A DNA stretch of 64,000 nucleotides from NCBI RefSeq assembly GCF_011947285.1, contig NZ_JAAOZT010000001.1, forward strand, positions 124,001 through 188,000, read 5' to 3'. The notes under the pieces are model-generated. The model made no database searches. It saw only the letters and a list, made by a program, of their open reading frames with translations, and was not told the origin of the DNA. Source of the stretch: Glaciimonas immobilis. GTDB taxonomy: Bacteria; Pseudomonadota; Gammaproteobacteria; Burkholderiales; Burkholderiaceae_D. The position numbers and the translations under genes are program-made. Of the stretch, positions 41,475 through 49,123 are shown piece by piece; the first letter of the stretch is position 1, and each line of letters starts with the position of its first letter.

Positions 41475-42671
41475 ATGACTAAACAACTTCAAGACGCTTA
41501 TATCGTTGCTGCGACCCGTACGCCAATCGGTAAAGCGCCACGTGGCATGTTCAAGAACACCCGTCCTGACGATTTGTTGGTACGTGTACTGCAATCAGTG
41601 ATGGCGCAGGTGCCGGATCTGGACCCTAAACTGATCGAAGATGCGATCATTGGTTGCTCGTTCCCCGAAGGCGCACAAGGCCTGAACATGGCACGTAACG
41701 GTATCTTGCTGGCTGGCTTGCCCAACACCATTGGCGGTGTCACCGTCAATCGTTATTGCGCCTCCGGCATTACTGCTATTGCGATGGCTGCTGACCGGAT
41801 TCGGGTTGGTCAGGCTGACGTCATGATCGCTGGCGGTGCCGAGTCGATGTCGATGGTGCCAATGATGGGCTTCCACCCATCGGTCAATATGAATGTCTTC
41901 AAGGACGAAAATATCGGCATGGCATACGGCATGGGCCTGACCGCAGAAAACGTCGCCAAACAATGGAAAGTGTCCCGCGAAGCGCAGGATGACTTTGCCT
42001 TGCTGTCGCACCAAAAGGCGATCGCCGCGCAACTAGCCGGTGAGTTCGATGACGAGACTACTTCGGTCGATATCATTGAGCGTTTTCCAAATCTGGCAAC
42101 CGGTCAGATCGATATCAACACACGCACCGTCAGTCGCGATGAAGGTGCGCGTGCCGAATCGACCCTGGCGGCACTGGCTAAATTAAAGCCGGTATTTTCG
42201 CCAAAAGGCAGCGTCACCGCCGGTAACAGTTCGCAAACCTCGGATGGCGCGGGCGCATTGGTTCTGGTCAGCGAAAAGATTTTGAAACAATTTAACTTGA
42301 CGCCACTGGCACGTTTCGCATCCTTTGCTGTGCGCGGGGTTCCACCGGAAATCATGGGAATAGGTCCAAAAGAAGCGATCCCTGCCGCGTTACGCGCTGC
42401 CGGCATTACCCAAGATCAGCTCGACTGGATCGAATTGAACGAAGCGTTTGCGGCGCAGGCGATAGCGGTGATTCAGGACCTCGGTCTGGATCCATCCAAG
42501 GTCAATCCAATGGGTGGCGCGATTGCGCTGGGTCATCCGCTGGGCGCAACCGGTGCTATCCGTGCTGCGACCACGATCCATGCGTTACGTCGTAAGAATC
42601 TGAAATACGGTATGGTCACAATGTGCGTCGGTACCGGTATGGGCGCCGCAGGTATTTTTGAGCGCATGTAA
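41475..42671 (+). CDS. fadA: acetyl-CoA C-acyltransferase (thiolase)
   Basis: A 398-residue thiolase of the degradative type, releasing acetyl-CoA. The nucleophile Cys95 is in VNRYCASGITAIAMA, the active His is in GGAIALGHPLGATGA, and the second Cys is in TMCVGTGMGAAGIFE. It is 14 bases after the fused dehydrogenase gene and completes the beta-oxidation operon, ending before a terminator at 42731. Confidence 0.95.
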   Translation: MTKQLQDAYIVAATRTPIGKAPRGMFKNTRPDDLLVRVLQSVMAQVPDLDPKLIEDAIIGCSFPEGAQGLNMARNGILLAGLPNTIGGVTVNRYCASGITAIAMAADRIRVGQADVMIAGGAESMSMVPMMGFHPSVNMNVFKDENIGMAYGMGLTAENVAKQWKVSREAQDDFALLSHQKAIAAQLAGEFDDETTSVDIIERFPNLATGQIDINTRTVSRDEGARAESTLAALAKLKPVFSPKGSVTAGNSSQTSDGAGALVLVSEKILKQFNLTPLARFASFAVRGVPPEIMGIGPKEAIPAALRAAGITQDQLDWIELNEAFAAQAIAVIQDLGLDPSKVNPMGGAIALGHPLGATGAIRAATTIHALRRKNLKYGMVTMCVGTGMGAAGIFERM

Positions 42672-42730
42672 TATCGGTAGAACGATAAGCCGATTGATAC
42701 GCTGATCGACTGAACGTTGCTTACTTCTGG

Positions 42731-42768
42731 AAGAGCCGTGCCGCTGTCGCTGTACGGCTCTTTTTTAT
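42731..42768 (+). terminator. rho-independent terminator after the beta-oxidation operon
   Basis: A nine-base perfect stem (aagagccgt at 42731-42739 with acggctctt at 42754-42762) encloses a 14-base loop and runs into a T tract. It is 60 bases past the thiolase stop. Confidence 0.88.
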
Positions 42769-42923
42769 TGACCAAATCAACGGCATAGATGAAAGTGAAT
42801 GCAGCTTTTCGTCATTGCCTGCCATGTCGTTACGTAAATGACTAACGAATAACGGTTAACGGTCAACGTTCCCTGCGACCGTATTTTTATATAATAAATT
42901 TTTTGCGTTTCTGGAGATGAAAA

Positions 42924-43688
42924 TTGGACATTTTGACGAGTAAGGAAAACGGTATTTTAACGATCGCTATCGATCGTCTGGACAAGAAAAATGCGTTAAC
43001 CGCTGCGATGTATCAAACGATGGTCGATGCGATCAAGGATGCTGAAGCAGACGCGTCTGTGCGCGTGATTATGTTTGTTGGTAAGCCGCAGATATTTTGC
43101 GCAGGTAACGACATCGAAGACTTCCTGAAAAATCCGCCCAATAGTCCTGCCAGCCCGGTATTTCAGTTTTTATGGCAAATCAGCCACGCCAGCAAACCGT
43201 TGGTGGCAGCGGTGTCCGGCGCTGCGGTCGGTATCGGTACCACCATGTTATTGCATTTCGATCTGGTATATGCCGCAGATAATGCGCGATTTTCAATGCC
43301 GTTTACGCAGCTTGGTTTATGCCCGGAAGCGGCATCCAGTTTGCTATTTCCACAACTAGCCGGTTATCAGCGCGGTGCAGAGAAATTGCTGCTCGGTGAA
43401 GCATTTGACGTCAACGAGGCGCTGGCAATGGGGTTGGTCAACAAGATACTTCCCGCCGAAGAATTGCTAGCGTTTGCACAGGCGCAAGCGGCCAAGCTGG
43501 TGGCGTTGCCTGCGGCCTCAATCCGCATCACCAAGCAATTGATGAAGGGTACACAAACAGCAGCAGTCGAGGCCAAAATGACGCAGGAAATTTCGCATTT
43601 CGGTGAGATGTTAAAAGCGCCGGAAGCCAAGGAAGCGTTCACGGCATTCTTCGAAAAGCGTCGGCCGAATTTTGGGCAGTTTAATTAA
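42924..43688 (+). CDS. enoyl-CoA hydratase/isomerase
   Basis: A 254-residue crotonase-fold enzyme. Segments include AIDRLDKKNALTAAMYQTM, the oxyanion-hole motif FCAGNDIEDF and SGAAVGIGTTMLLHFDLVYA, then GLCPEAASSLLFPQLAG. The combination FCAGNDI with the C-terminal FEKRRPNF resembles enoyl-CoA isomerase/hydratases active on unsaturated fatty acids. The start is TTG with GGAG seven bases upstream. It lies downstream of the beta-oxidation operon but behind its terminator, so it has its own promoter. Confidence 0.9.
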   Translation: MDILTSKENGILTIAIDRLDKKNALTAAMYQTMVDAIKDAEADASVRVIMFVGKPQIFCAGNDIEDFLKNPPNSPASPVFQFLWQISHASKPLVAAVSGAAVGIGTTMLLHFDLVYAADNARFSMPFTQLGLCPEAASSLLFPQLAGYQRGAEKLLLGEAFDVNEALAMGLVNKILPAEELLAFAQAQAAKLVALPAASIRITKQLMKGTQTAAVEAKMTQEISHFGEMLKAPEAKEAFTAFFEKRRPNFGQFN

Positions 43689-43740
43689 TTTGGTTGTATT
43701 TGGCCGGACTGCCGGGGAGAGAGGGCGTCTTTTTTAAGCC

Positions 43741-44145
43741 TCACCCTGATTTCTCGGCACTTTTTGAGAGCTTAATATTGTCATCGTTCGTATCGCTAAC
43801 ACCTGCCATGACAACAAGTTCATCATCTGACCAAAATATGCTAACTAGGGGTAATCCTTTTGCGTAAGTTTCACCTATAAATTTACCCTCCGCTGTGTAT
43901 GCTCTGACTTATCCGTGTTGATCATAGTCTCCAAAAGAATTTCCGGGGAAACCTACGTATGGGATCCATTCATCAATGCTGAAGACCTTATATCGCTGAT
44001 AGTAAAGCTGATAGTAAAATTCGTTGTTAGGGCTATATCTTTTCTTCCCGTAGGGTATTCCCTCGCGCCATTTGAAATAAAAAAGATAGATCATTAGCGG
44101 TAAAAATATTATAAAAATTAGCCTCCTTTTTTTGACTTTTACCAT
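43741..44145 (-). pseudogene. immunity-like membrane protein paralogue with a nonsense codon
   Basis: The frame opens MVKVKKRRLIFIIFLPLM with a single membrane helix and reads YSPNNEFYYQLYYQ, then stops at a TAA (43909-43911) after DYDQHG. The reading continues in the same frame through VRAYTAEGKFIGE and SIFWSDDELVVMAG to a TGA at 43741. The intact neighbour has TAT (Tyr) at that codon (RHGYVRAYTADGKFIGE), so a single T-to-A change explains the loss. The first 78 residues could still be made. It overlaps the neighbour's stop by ATGGTAA. Confidence 0.85.
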
Positions 44146-44534
44146 GGCAGTTCAGCAGTAGTTGGAAGTTGAATTCTTCCATCATTGTATTTATTATGCA
44201 CGCCATCCATCACTGCAAGTACATCACGAGACCAGAAAATGTGTGCTCTCGGTATCCCATTTGCGAAAACTTCTCCAATAAATTTTCCGTCAGCCGTGTA
44301 TGCCCTGACATATCCGTGTCTATCGTAATCTCCATCTGAGCCTTGGGGAGCAGGTACAAATGGAATCCACTCATCAATGCTAAAAACTTTGTGTAGTTGG
44401 AAGTAAAACTTATTATTCGGACTATATTCTTTTTCTCCGTAAGGTGTTCCCTCGTGCCATTTTGAATAAATCAAATAGACCATTAGCGGTAAAATTATTA
44501 TACAAATTAGCCTTCTTTTTTTGACTTTTACCAT
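44139..44534 (-). CDS. small membrane-anchored immunity-like protein, intact copy
   Basis: A 131-residue protein with an N-terminal helix (about residues 8-22, LICIIILPLMVYLIY) and an extracytoplasmic domain with GTPYGEKEYSPNNKFYFQL, GYVRAYTADGKFIGEVFANG and HIFWSRDVLAVMDG. It resembles small proteins found beside PAAR-type type VI effectors, possibly the DUF6201 family; I cannot confirm this without a search. I start at ATG 44534, matching the paralogue's MVKVKKRR; the longer frame from 44573 runs into the upstream gene. It is about two-thirds identical to the broken copy by eye over the N-terminal half. Confidence 0.7.
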   Translation of the reverse strand: MVKVKKRRLICIIILPLMVYLIYSKWHEGTPYGEKEYSPNNKFYFQLHKVFSIDEWIPFVPAPQGSDGDYDRHGYVRAYTADGKFIGEVFANGIPRAHIFWSRDVLAVMDGVHNKYNDGRIQLPTTAELPW

Positions 44535-45095
44535 GGTATCGGGATTTCCATTCCTCTGGGAGCCTTCGTCCACATCACATCCGAATATACGACGAAATCG
44601 CCACCTGTTTGATGGTGCTTCTGATACCGACGAAAATCTTCGTTAAAGACCGGAACCAGGCTCGGAAACATTTCAGCGATTTTGCTCATATTTCTCGCGT
44701 TATACATCAACATGTAAACGGCCGTCTCCGCTTTGGGCAATAACCGACTTTTACTCCATACGCCCAAGGGGAACATTTGTTCAAAGGTTGAAGTAGTATT
44801 GAAATCATAGGTGTCGCGAAAATAAATGCCAATTTGCTGAACGATAAAATCATCGCGTTGCAGTAGCAAATTCATGCGTGCCTCACCGACGATGGCTATT
44901 TTGAAAGTGCCTTTGCCAACAGCGCCATACAATTCGTCAAGCACGTCCACTTTTGAACCAAATTCTTCAAAATTTACCTGGTACACACTAGTAAGCGCGA
45001 TGCCGACCTTGACAGCGGTTGGTGGAAAGGCCCTCTGTTACGAACCCTTTTGCGGTCGTGAGGTCGCCGATAAGAATGTAATAGCGTTTAGCCAA
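44528..45095 (-). pseudogene. decayed PAAR / DUF6402-like type VI effector gene
   Basis: A TTG at 45095 with AGGA six bases upstream opens MAKRYYILIGDLTTAKGF followed by VTEG, a typical PAAR-domain start. That frame then ends in nonsense. In the next frame the sequence continues AFPPTAVKVGIALTSVYQ and on to LDELYGAVGKGTFKIAIVGE and YFRDTYDFN, which resembles the DUF6402 domain often found behind PAAR. The two parts are out of frame and the central part is missing, so a deletion with frameshift near 45020-45035 is the simplest reading. The last 152 codons remain open from 44986. The family names are from memory. Confidence 0.65.
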
Positions 45096-45412
45096 TGGCG
45101 TTCCTGATAAGTTGATCTTCGTAAAGTGCAGCGAAGTATCTCCTCATTTGGTCGCGTTTGGACGCGTTTGGAATGCAAGTTAGGTGTTTGACTTATGCGA
45201 GCGTACAAAAGCAGGCGAAAGACTTTGCAATGCATTATTATTTTTGCGATTGTCTTAGAATTCGTTTGCGATCTGCAGCGAGCGAATTGCGCAGGTGAAG
45301 AATATAGCGTGTAATACGACGCCATCGGACGTAATAACATTGACGCTTCTCTTGTTTTTAATACGCAGGTCGACGTCAGCAAATCCCGTCATTTTTTCAA
45401 CCTAAACGTACA
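45096..45412. other. AT-rich stretch upstream of the effector remnant
   Basis: No supported gene. A 45-codon minus-strand frame (45255-45392, starting MTGFADVDLRIKNKRSV) has no clear ribosome site and may be another fragment of the decayed island; I cannot identify it. Confidence 0.35.
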
Positions 45413-45443
45413 TAAAAAAACCCGACAAAATGTCGGGTTTTTT
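45413..45443 (-). terminator. rho-independent terminator after the entericidin gene
   Basis: A perfect stem (aaaacccgaca with tgtcgggtttt) encloses a three-base loop and has T tracts on both strands. On the minus strand it lies 57 bases past the entericidin stop, which is the only nearby gene that needs it. It could work in both directions. Confidence 0.88.
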
Positions 45444-45499
45444 ATACAAAGGATGCGCGTTACATCATCCTGTCAGGTCTGGCTTAATTACATTTTGAT

Positions 45500-45649
45500 T
45501 TACATTTTTGATTTAGTGGTTTCCGCCGCATCATGTACCTTTGAGCCGCCGGCCTCAACGTCCTTGCCCATGCCTGCGAAAGTGTTACAAGCGGAGAGAA
45601 CGCTGAACAAGCTCAGTACTGCTGCTATCGAAACGATTTTCTTGATCAT
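45500..45649 (-). CDS. entericidin A/B family lipoprotein
   Basis: A 49-residue lipoprotein too short for routine ORF calling. It reads MIKKIVSIAAVLSLFSVLSAC, with the lipobox LSAC and lipid-bearing Cys21, then NTFAGMGKDVEAGGSKVHDA, the entericidin signature. Entericidins are small cell-envelope lipoproteins proposed as toxin/antidote pairs in enterobacteria; single copies like this are common in betaproteobacteria, with no settled role. AGGAG lies five bases upstream of the ATG. A strong terminator follows. Confidence 0.92.
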   Translation of the reverse strand: MIKKIVSIAAVLSLFSVLSACNTFAGMGKDVEAGGSKVHDAAETTKSKM

Positions 45650-45928
45650 AATGGGCTCCTGGGGCTGTTAAAAAATGCCATACCGTGAAACCACGGGTAT
45701 GTGCTATGTGTCGGTCTCGCATTGGTAGTGTGCCTAATCTCGTTGATAAATTATACTGATAGTTACCACACATAAATATTAGTGATCATTGTCAATAATG
45801 AATTATCAAAAGTTGAGAAAAGTCAGCATTAGATTAACTTTTCTGAGAGATTGTGTCCATAGTCGCAGCGTATCTGTTGTTTCCCGGTAAAAGGTTCTTT
45901 AAATCTGGTGGAGTACGTGCTAGTGGCA
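45650..45928. other. intergenic region upstream of the entericidin gene
   Basis: This 279-bp stretch should hold the entericidin promoter on the minus strand and the end of the marC transcript. I see no further gene. Confidence 0.35.
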
Positions 45929-46606
45929 TTACAAACCGATTGAGCGTAGCTGAAGTAGCAAGCCACCAATGCCGTCCCACATAATCTGGACGCCGATGCA
46001 AAGCAATATAAATGAATACATCCGTAGCATCACGGTCGTGCCCGTGTCACCCAGAAATCGCACCAATACCCCCGCGAAGCGATTGCTAAAATAGACCGCG
46101 GCGGCGGCCAGCGCTAATGCGACAACCGCCGCGGTGAGTGTGATGAGGACCGGCACCTCCGGTATCCGCAGACCTGCGCCCAGAGTAATCGCGACCGAAA
46201 TTGATCCCGGTCCCACCGTAAAGGGGAAGGTTAGTGGGTAGAAGGCTTTTTTGGAAGCGAGTTCTTTGGTCCAGAGTGATCCGGGAATCGTTTCTATCTT
46301 TTGAACCTCCTCCATGTTTAGTAGTTTCCATGCGGTAGCGATGACCAGCAAGCCACCGGCGACTTTTACAACCGGGAGCGAAATACCAAAAAAGGCTAAT
46401 ACATGCGTACCGATAAACATCCCGGCAACTAGTAGAATAAAGGTATTGACGGCAACGCGCCACGCCAGCGCATTGCGCGTGAGGTCCGAGGCACCGGCAG
46501 TCAGCGAATGAAAAATCGGCGCGTTGCCGGGAGGATTCATGATCGGTAATAGCGCGGCCAGGACAAAGAATACGGTCTTAAGAAATGCGAGTAGGTGAAG
46601 TTGCAT
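45929..46606 (-). CDS. MarC family membrane protein
   Basis: A 225-residue integral membrane protein of the MarC (UPF0056) family with six helices. Typical segments are LLPIMNPPGNAPIFHSLT, KVAGGLLVIATAWKLL, FYPLTFPFTVGPGSISVAI and FILLCIGVQIMWDGI. Its function is unknown; the old link to antibiotic resistance was not upheld. I use the ATG at 46606 (MQLHLLAFLK); the GTG at 46654 would add 16 polar residues. Confidence 0.9.
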   Translation of the reverse strand: MQLHLLAFLKTVFFVLAALLPIMNPPGNAPIFHSLTAGASDLTRNALAWRVAVNTFILLVAGMFIGTHVLAFFGISLPVVKVAGGLLVIATAWKLLNMEEVQKIETIPGSLWTKELASKKAFYPLTFPFTVGPGSISVAITLGAGLRIPEVPVLITLTAAVVALALAAAAVYFSNRFAGVLVRFLGDTGTTVMLRMYSFILLCIGVQIMWDGIGGLLLQLRSIGL

Positions 46607-46694
46607 CCGGTCCGTTCTATCGTTAGGGCAGTAAAGGGGCGCGCAGGCTAGCACGTCCCGATTTTAGACTGAGGAAGGTCTGGGCGGCAAGAAC

Positions 46695-46870
46695 TTAGAA
46701 GCCAAACGCAAACGCTGCGCTATCAATTCCAGCTACTTCTCCGTTAATGCATTGGGCCAGTAGCCTGGCGCTTCCATGCGTTAGGGTCCAGCCAAGTCCA
46801 CCATGCCCGACGTTCAGAGATGGATTGCCAACAGGTGAAGCGCCGACGGGTATTTCCGAAGAGTAAAAAC
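46695..46870 (-). pseudogene. C-terminal remnant of a D-amino-acid dehydrogenase (DadA-like) gene
   Basis: One minus-strand frame reads GNPSLNVGHGGLGWTLTHG followed by SARLLAQCINGEVAGID and a stop at 46695. This is the C-terminal FAD-binding end of DadA-type enzymes (family pattern LxxGHGTLGWTxxxGSxRxLA). Upstream the frame is lost within about 60 codons and no start, FAD Rossmann motif or body of the gene exists, so only a fragment remains. It ends 224 bases before rnpB on the opposite strand. Confidence 0.8.
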
Positions 46871-47094
46871 GCTACCATACAGACGTCCGCAGTGGATCGC
46901 AGCCAAACAAAGCCTGGCTGCGGACGGGCATAAAAAGACGCCGCAGACGCCCGTAAATTTAGAGTGGACCATACGGATTGCGGGGTGAACGGTACCATGC
47001 TGTTTCGGTATTGAGCGCGCCAATATCCGGGGCCACAATGGTATTCCTGCGATCCAGCTTTGCGAGCGGCCAACACTGAGGTAGAATGCGGTTT

Positions 47095-47418
47095 GAAGTA
47101 AGCCAGACAACCGCTGGTCGTGCAGTGCAAGCTGCGTGGCGGGAGGAAGGTCCGGACTCCATAGAGCAGGGTGACGGTTAATGGCCGTCCGCCGTGAGGC
47201 GAGGAATAGGGCCACAGAGACGAGCGTATTAAGTTACGGTGAAACGCGGTAACCTCCACCCGGAGCAATTCCAAATAGGCACGCGTTGATGTTGCTCGCG
47301 GAGCGTGCGGGTAGGAAGCTTGAGCGCTGGAGTAATTCAGCGCCTAGAGGAATGGTTGTCATAACGGGCGGGCGCAAGCCTCAACGTCGTAACAGAATCC
47401 GGCCTATCGGCTTACTTC
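47095..47418 (+). ncRNA. rnpB: RNase P RNA, type A
   Basis: A 324-base RNase P RNA that processes pre-tRNA 5' ends. The terminal P1 stem pairs gaagtaagcc (47095) with ggcttacttc (ending 47418). Conserved cores are in order: aggtccggactccatagagcaggg, here split as ggtccggactcc and atagagcaggg, then ccacagagacgag, ggtgaaacgcggtaacctcc, acccggagcaattccaaatag and cgtaacagaatccggcctatcgg. The order and spacing match bacterial type A. A run of six T residues just after P1 can act as the terminator. Confidence 0.97.
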
Positions 47419-47880
47419 ATTTTTTACTGATTTTGCCGGTGCAGCATTGCATCCTGGTAACCAAATCGCTCTTTCTCCTGCCGTGATATCAGACCCTGTC
47501 TGAGCGTATGATAGTGCCTGAAATAACTTCTTTAAGAGGGCCGCAGATATATCTCGGCATATCTTTGGATATTCTCTGGAAGTTTTGAGGATTCTTTTCG
47601 GACTTCTTCCCAATCGTCGCTAAAGTATTGTCCAAATTATTCTGCAATGTTTTGGGAAATTCTCGGGTGATCCAGATTCTCCGTAACAAATTTTTCCGTT
47701 AGCATTGATTGATCCAGCGATCCCGGTTTCATTCTTAAGCACTTTTTTTGCCTTTCCTGCTGCGTCCCTCCTTATCCAATCATTTTTAGAATTCTTTAGA
47801 GCTGCTGAATCCAGTTTCAATATGTTCGCGTATATCACTCTGCAAGCTCCGAAACAATCGCCTTTCTCAAGGAAACTATC
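47419..47880. other. 462-bp intergenic region between rnpB and the fasciclin gene
   Basis: The stretch is AT-rich and should contain the fasciclin gene promoter. Short open frames in it lack ribosome sites and resemble nothing known. Confidence 0.4.
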
Positions 47881-48435
47881 ATGCGCAAAATTAGCTCCGT
47901 AATCACTCTCTCCGCAGCATTGTTGGTCGCGAACGTGGCCTTTGCTGAAAACACAGTGATGGTCGGTGGTCAAAGTATGCTCCCAAGCAAAGACATCATA
48001 GATAATGCAGTCAATTCAGCCGATCACACCACGCTTGTGGCTGCAGTAAAAGCGGCTGGACTGGTCGATACGCTCAAAGGCAAAGGTCCGTTCACTGTTT
48101 TCGCACCTACCAATGCGGCTTTTAATAAATTGCCCGCCGGTACCGTGGATACTCTGGTGAAACCAGAAAATAAAGCAACGCTGACAAAGATTTTGACATA
48201 CCACGTCGTACCAGGACGTTATGATTTTGCCGCGCTTTCGAGCGCGATCAAAAAGGGTGGCGGGCAAGCCGAGCTGGCAACAGCGAGCGGCGTTAAACTT
48301 ACCTTCAAACAAAACGGTATGCATAATATTGACGTCATCGATGACGGTGGTCACGTAGCCAGTATCAGCACCTACGATGTATATCAGTCGAACGGCGTGA
48401 TTAATGTGATCGACACCGTCATGCTCCCAAAATAA
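47881..48435 (+). CDS. secreted fasciclin-domain protein
   Basis: A 184-residue exported protein. A signal peptide of about 22 residues ends NVAFA before ENTVM. The remainder is one fasciclin (FAS1) domain with the H1 motif GPFTVFAPTNAAFNKLP, the YH motif LTYHVVPGRYD, and the H2-like end SNGVINVIDTVMLP. FAS1 proteins act in adhesion or matrix binding; the role here is unknown. The ATG is preceded by AAGGAAACT. Confidence 0.93.
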   Translation: MRKISSVITLSAALLVANVAFAENTVMVGGQSMLPSKDIIDNAVNSADHTTLVAAVKAAGLVDTLKGKGPFTVFAPTNAAFNKLPAGTVDTLVKPENKATLTKILTYHVVPGRYDFAALSSAIKKGGGQAELATASGVKLTFKQNGMHNIDVIDDGGHVASISTYDVYQSNGVINVIDTVMLPK

Positions 48436-48563
48436 CTTTGCGCTTGACGGCACAATCAGTCGTCCGGGCAGCAACCAAGTGAAAAATTAATTAAGCGCAG
48501 TGCAGGCACCATCGTTACGCTGTTGCCAGCAGCCCATCGATCAAAAAGGTGGTTGTGAGTTGG

Positions 48564-48598
48564 GACGACATCATTCTCCGGTGTCGTCTTTTTTTTTG
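48564..48598 (+). terminator. rho-independent terminator after the fasciclin gene
   Basis: The stem gacgaca/tgtcgtc with an 11-base loop is followed by about ten T residues. It is 129 bases past the fasciclin stop. Confidence 0.8.
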
Positions 48599-48642
48599 GA
48601 ATTACGAAAAATCGCCCCAGCGGCGTAGTGCTTTCCTGGTCA

Positions 48643-48711
48643 GCACCTGGCCCGACCAACGTAGCCCGGCCACCGTGGCCCGACCACCGTGGCCCGACCA
48701 CCGTGGCCCGG
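48643..48711 (+). repeat. 14-bp minisatellite (three exact and two degenerate units)
   Basis: The unit ccaccgtggcccga repeats at 48670-48683 and 48684-48697 and, with one final change, at 48698-48711. Two diverged units precede it (48643-48655 and 48656-48669). No coding frame of interest crosses it. Confidence 0.88.
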
Positions 48712-48837
48712 AACAACATCATGTTGGCGTCGGCATGTTTGGCAACTCCGTTGCTGGAACAATTATTCGCAAGTCCTATTCTTGTACTTTTTTTGATCAA
48801 AGCTTTTTGCATTAGATTGCCAATCGGGGCGAGGCCG

Positions 48838-48930
48838 TGTTGACGCTCATTGTGACGGTTCTTGTGATGCGCATTGTGACGCTCATTGTGACGCTCATTG
48901 TGACGCTCATTGTGACGCTCATTGTGACGT
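48838..48930 (+). repeat. 12-bp minisatellite (about seven units)
   Basis: The unit attgtgacgctc repeats four times exactly between 48873 and 48920, with diverged units on the left and a partial unit on the right. The right end runs into a perfect palindrome. Confidence 0.9.
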
Positions 48931-48943
48931 TTACGTAAACGTC
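48926..48943. repeat. 18-bp perfect palindrome gacgtttac/gtaaacgtc
   Basis: The sequence reads the same on both strands with no spacer and begins inside the last unit of the 12-bp repeat. It is 180 bases upstream of the acyl-CoA dehydrogenase gene and could be a regulator site; no T tract follows. Confidence 0.6.
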
Positions 48944-49123
48944 AATTCTTGCTATCCTGCACCGGATGCATAGCCACCAATACCCATGGAGCGACGCCAG
49001 AAAATTACCCCTAGCGAGCGCAATCATGTGCGTATTGTCGGATAATTAAAAAATTGCTGCTCATGCCAGCGGTTAAGCGTCAAACCCAGACTAAACGACA
49101 TCACCTATCAGGAGACAAATTTC

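Noticed and set aside
46744-47274. 176-codon minus-strand frame across rnpB
   Set aside because: It lies opposite the RNase P RNA and has no recognisable protein sequence. The only real coding signal in its area is the DadA-like remnant in another frame.
48812-49027. Minus-strand frame with repeated Val-Thr-Met-Ser
   Set aside because: It is the translation of the 12-bp minisatellite and has no ribosome site.
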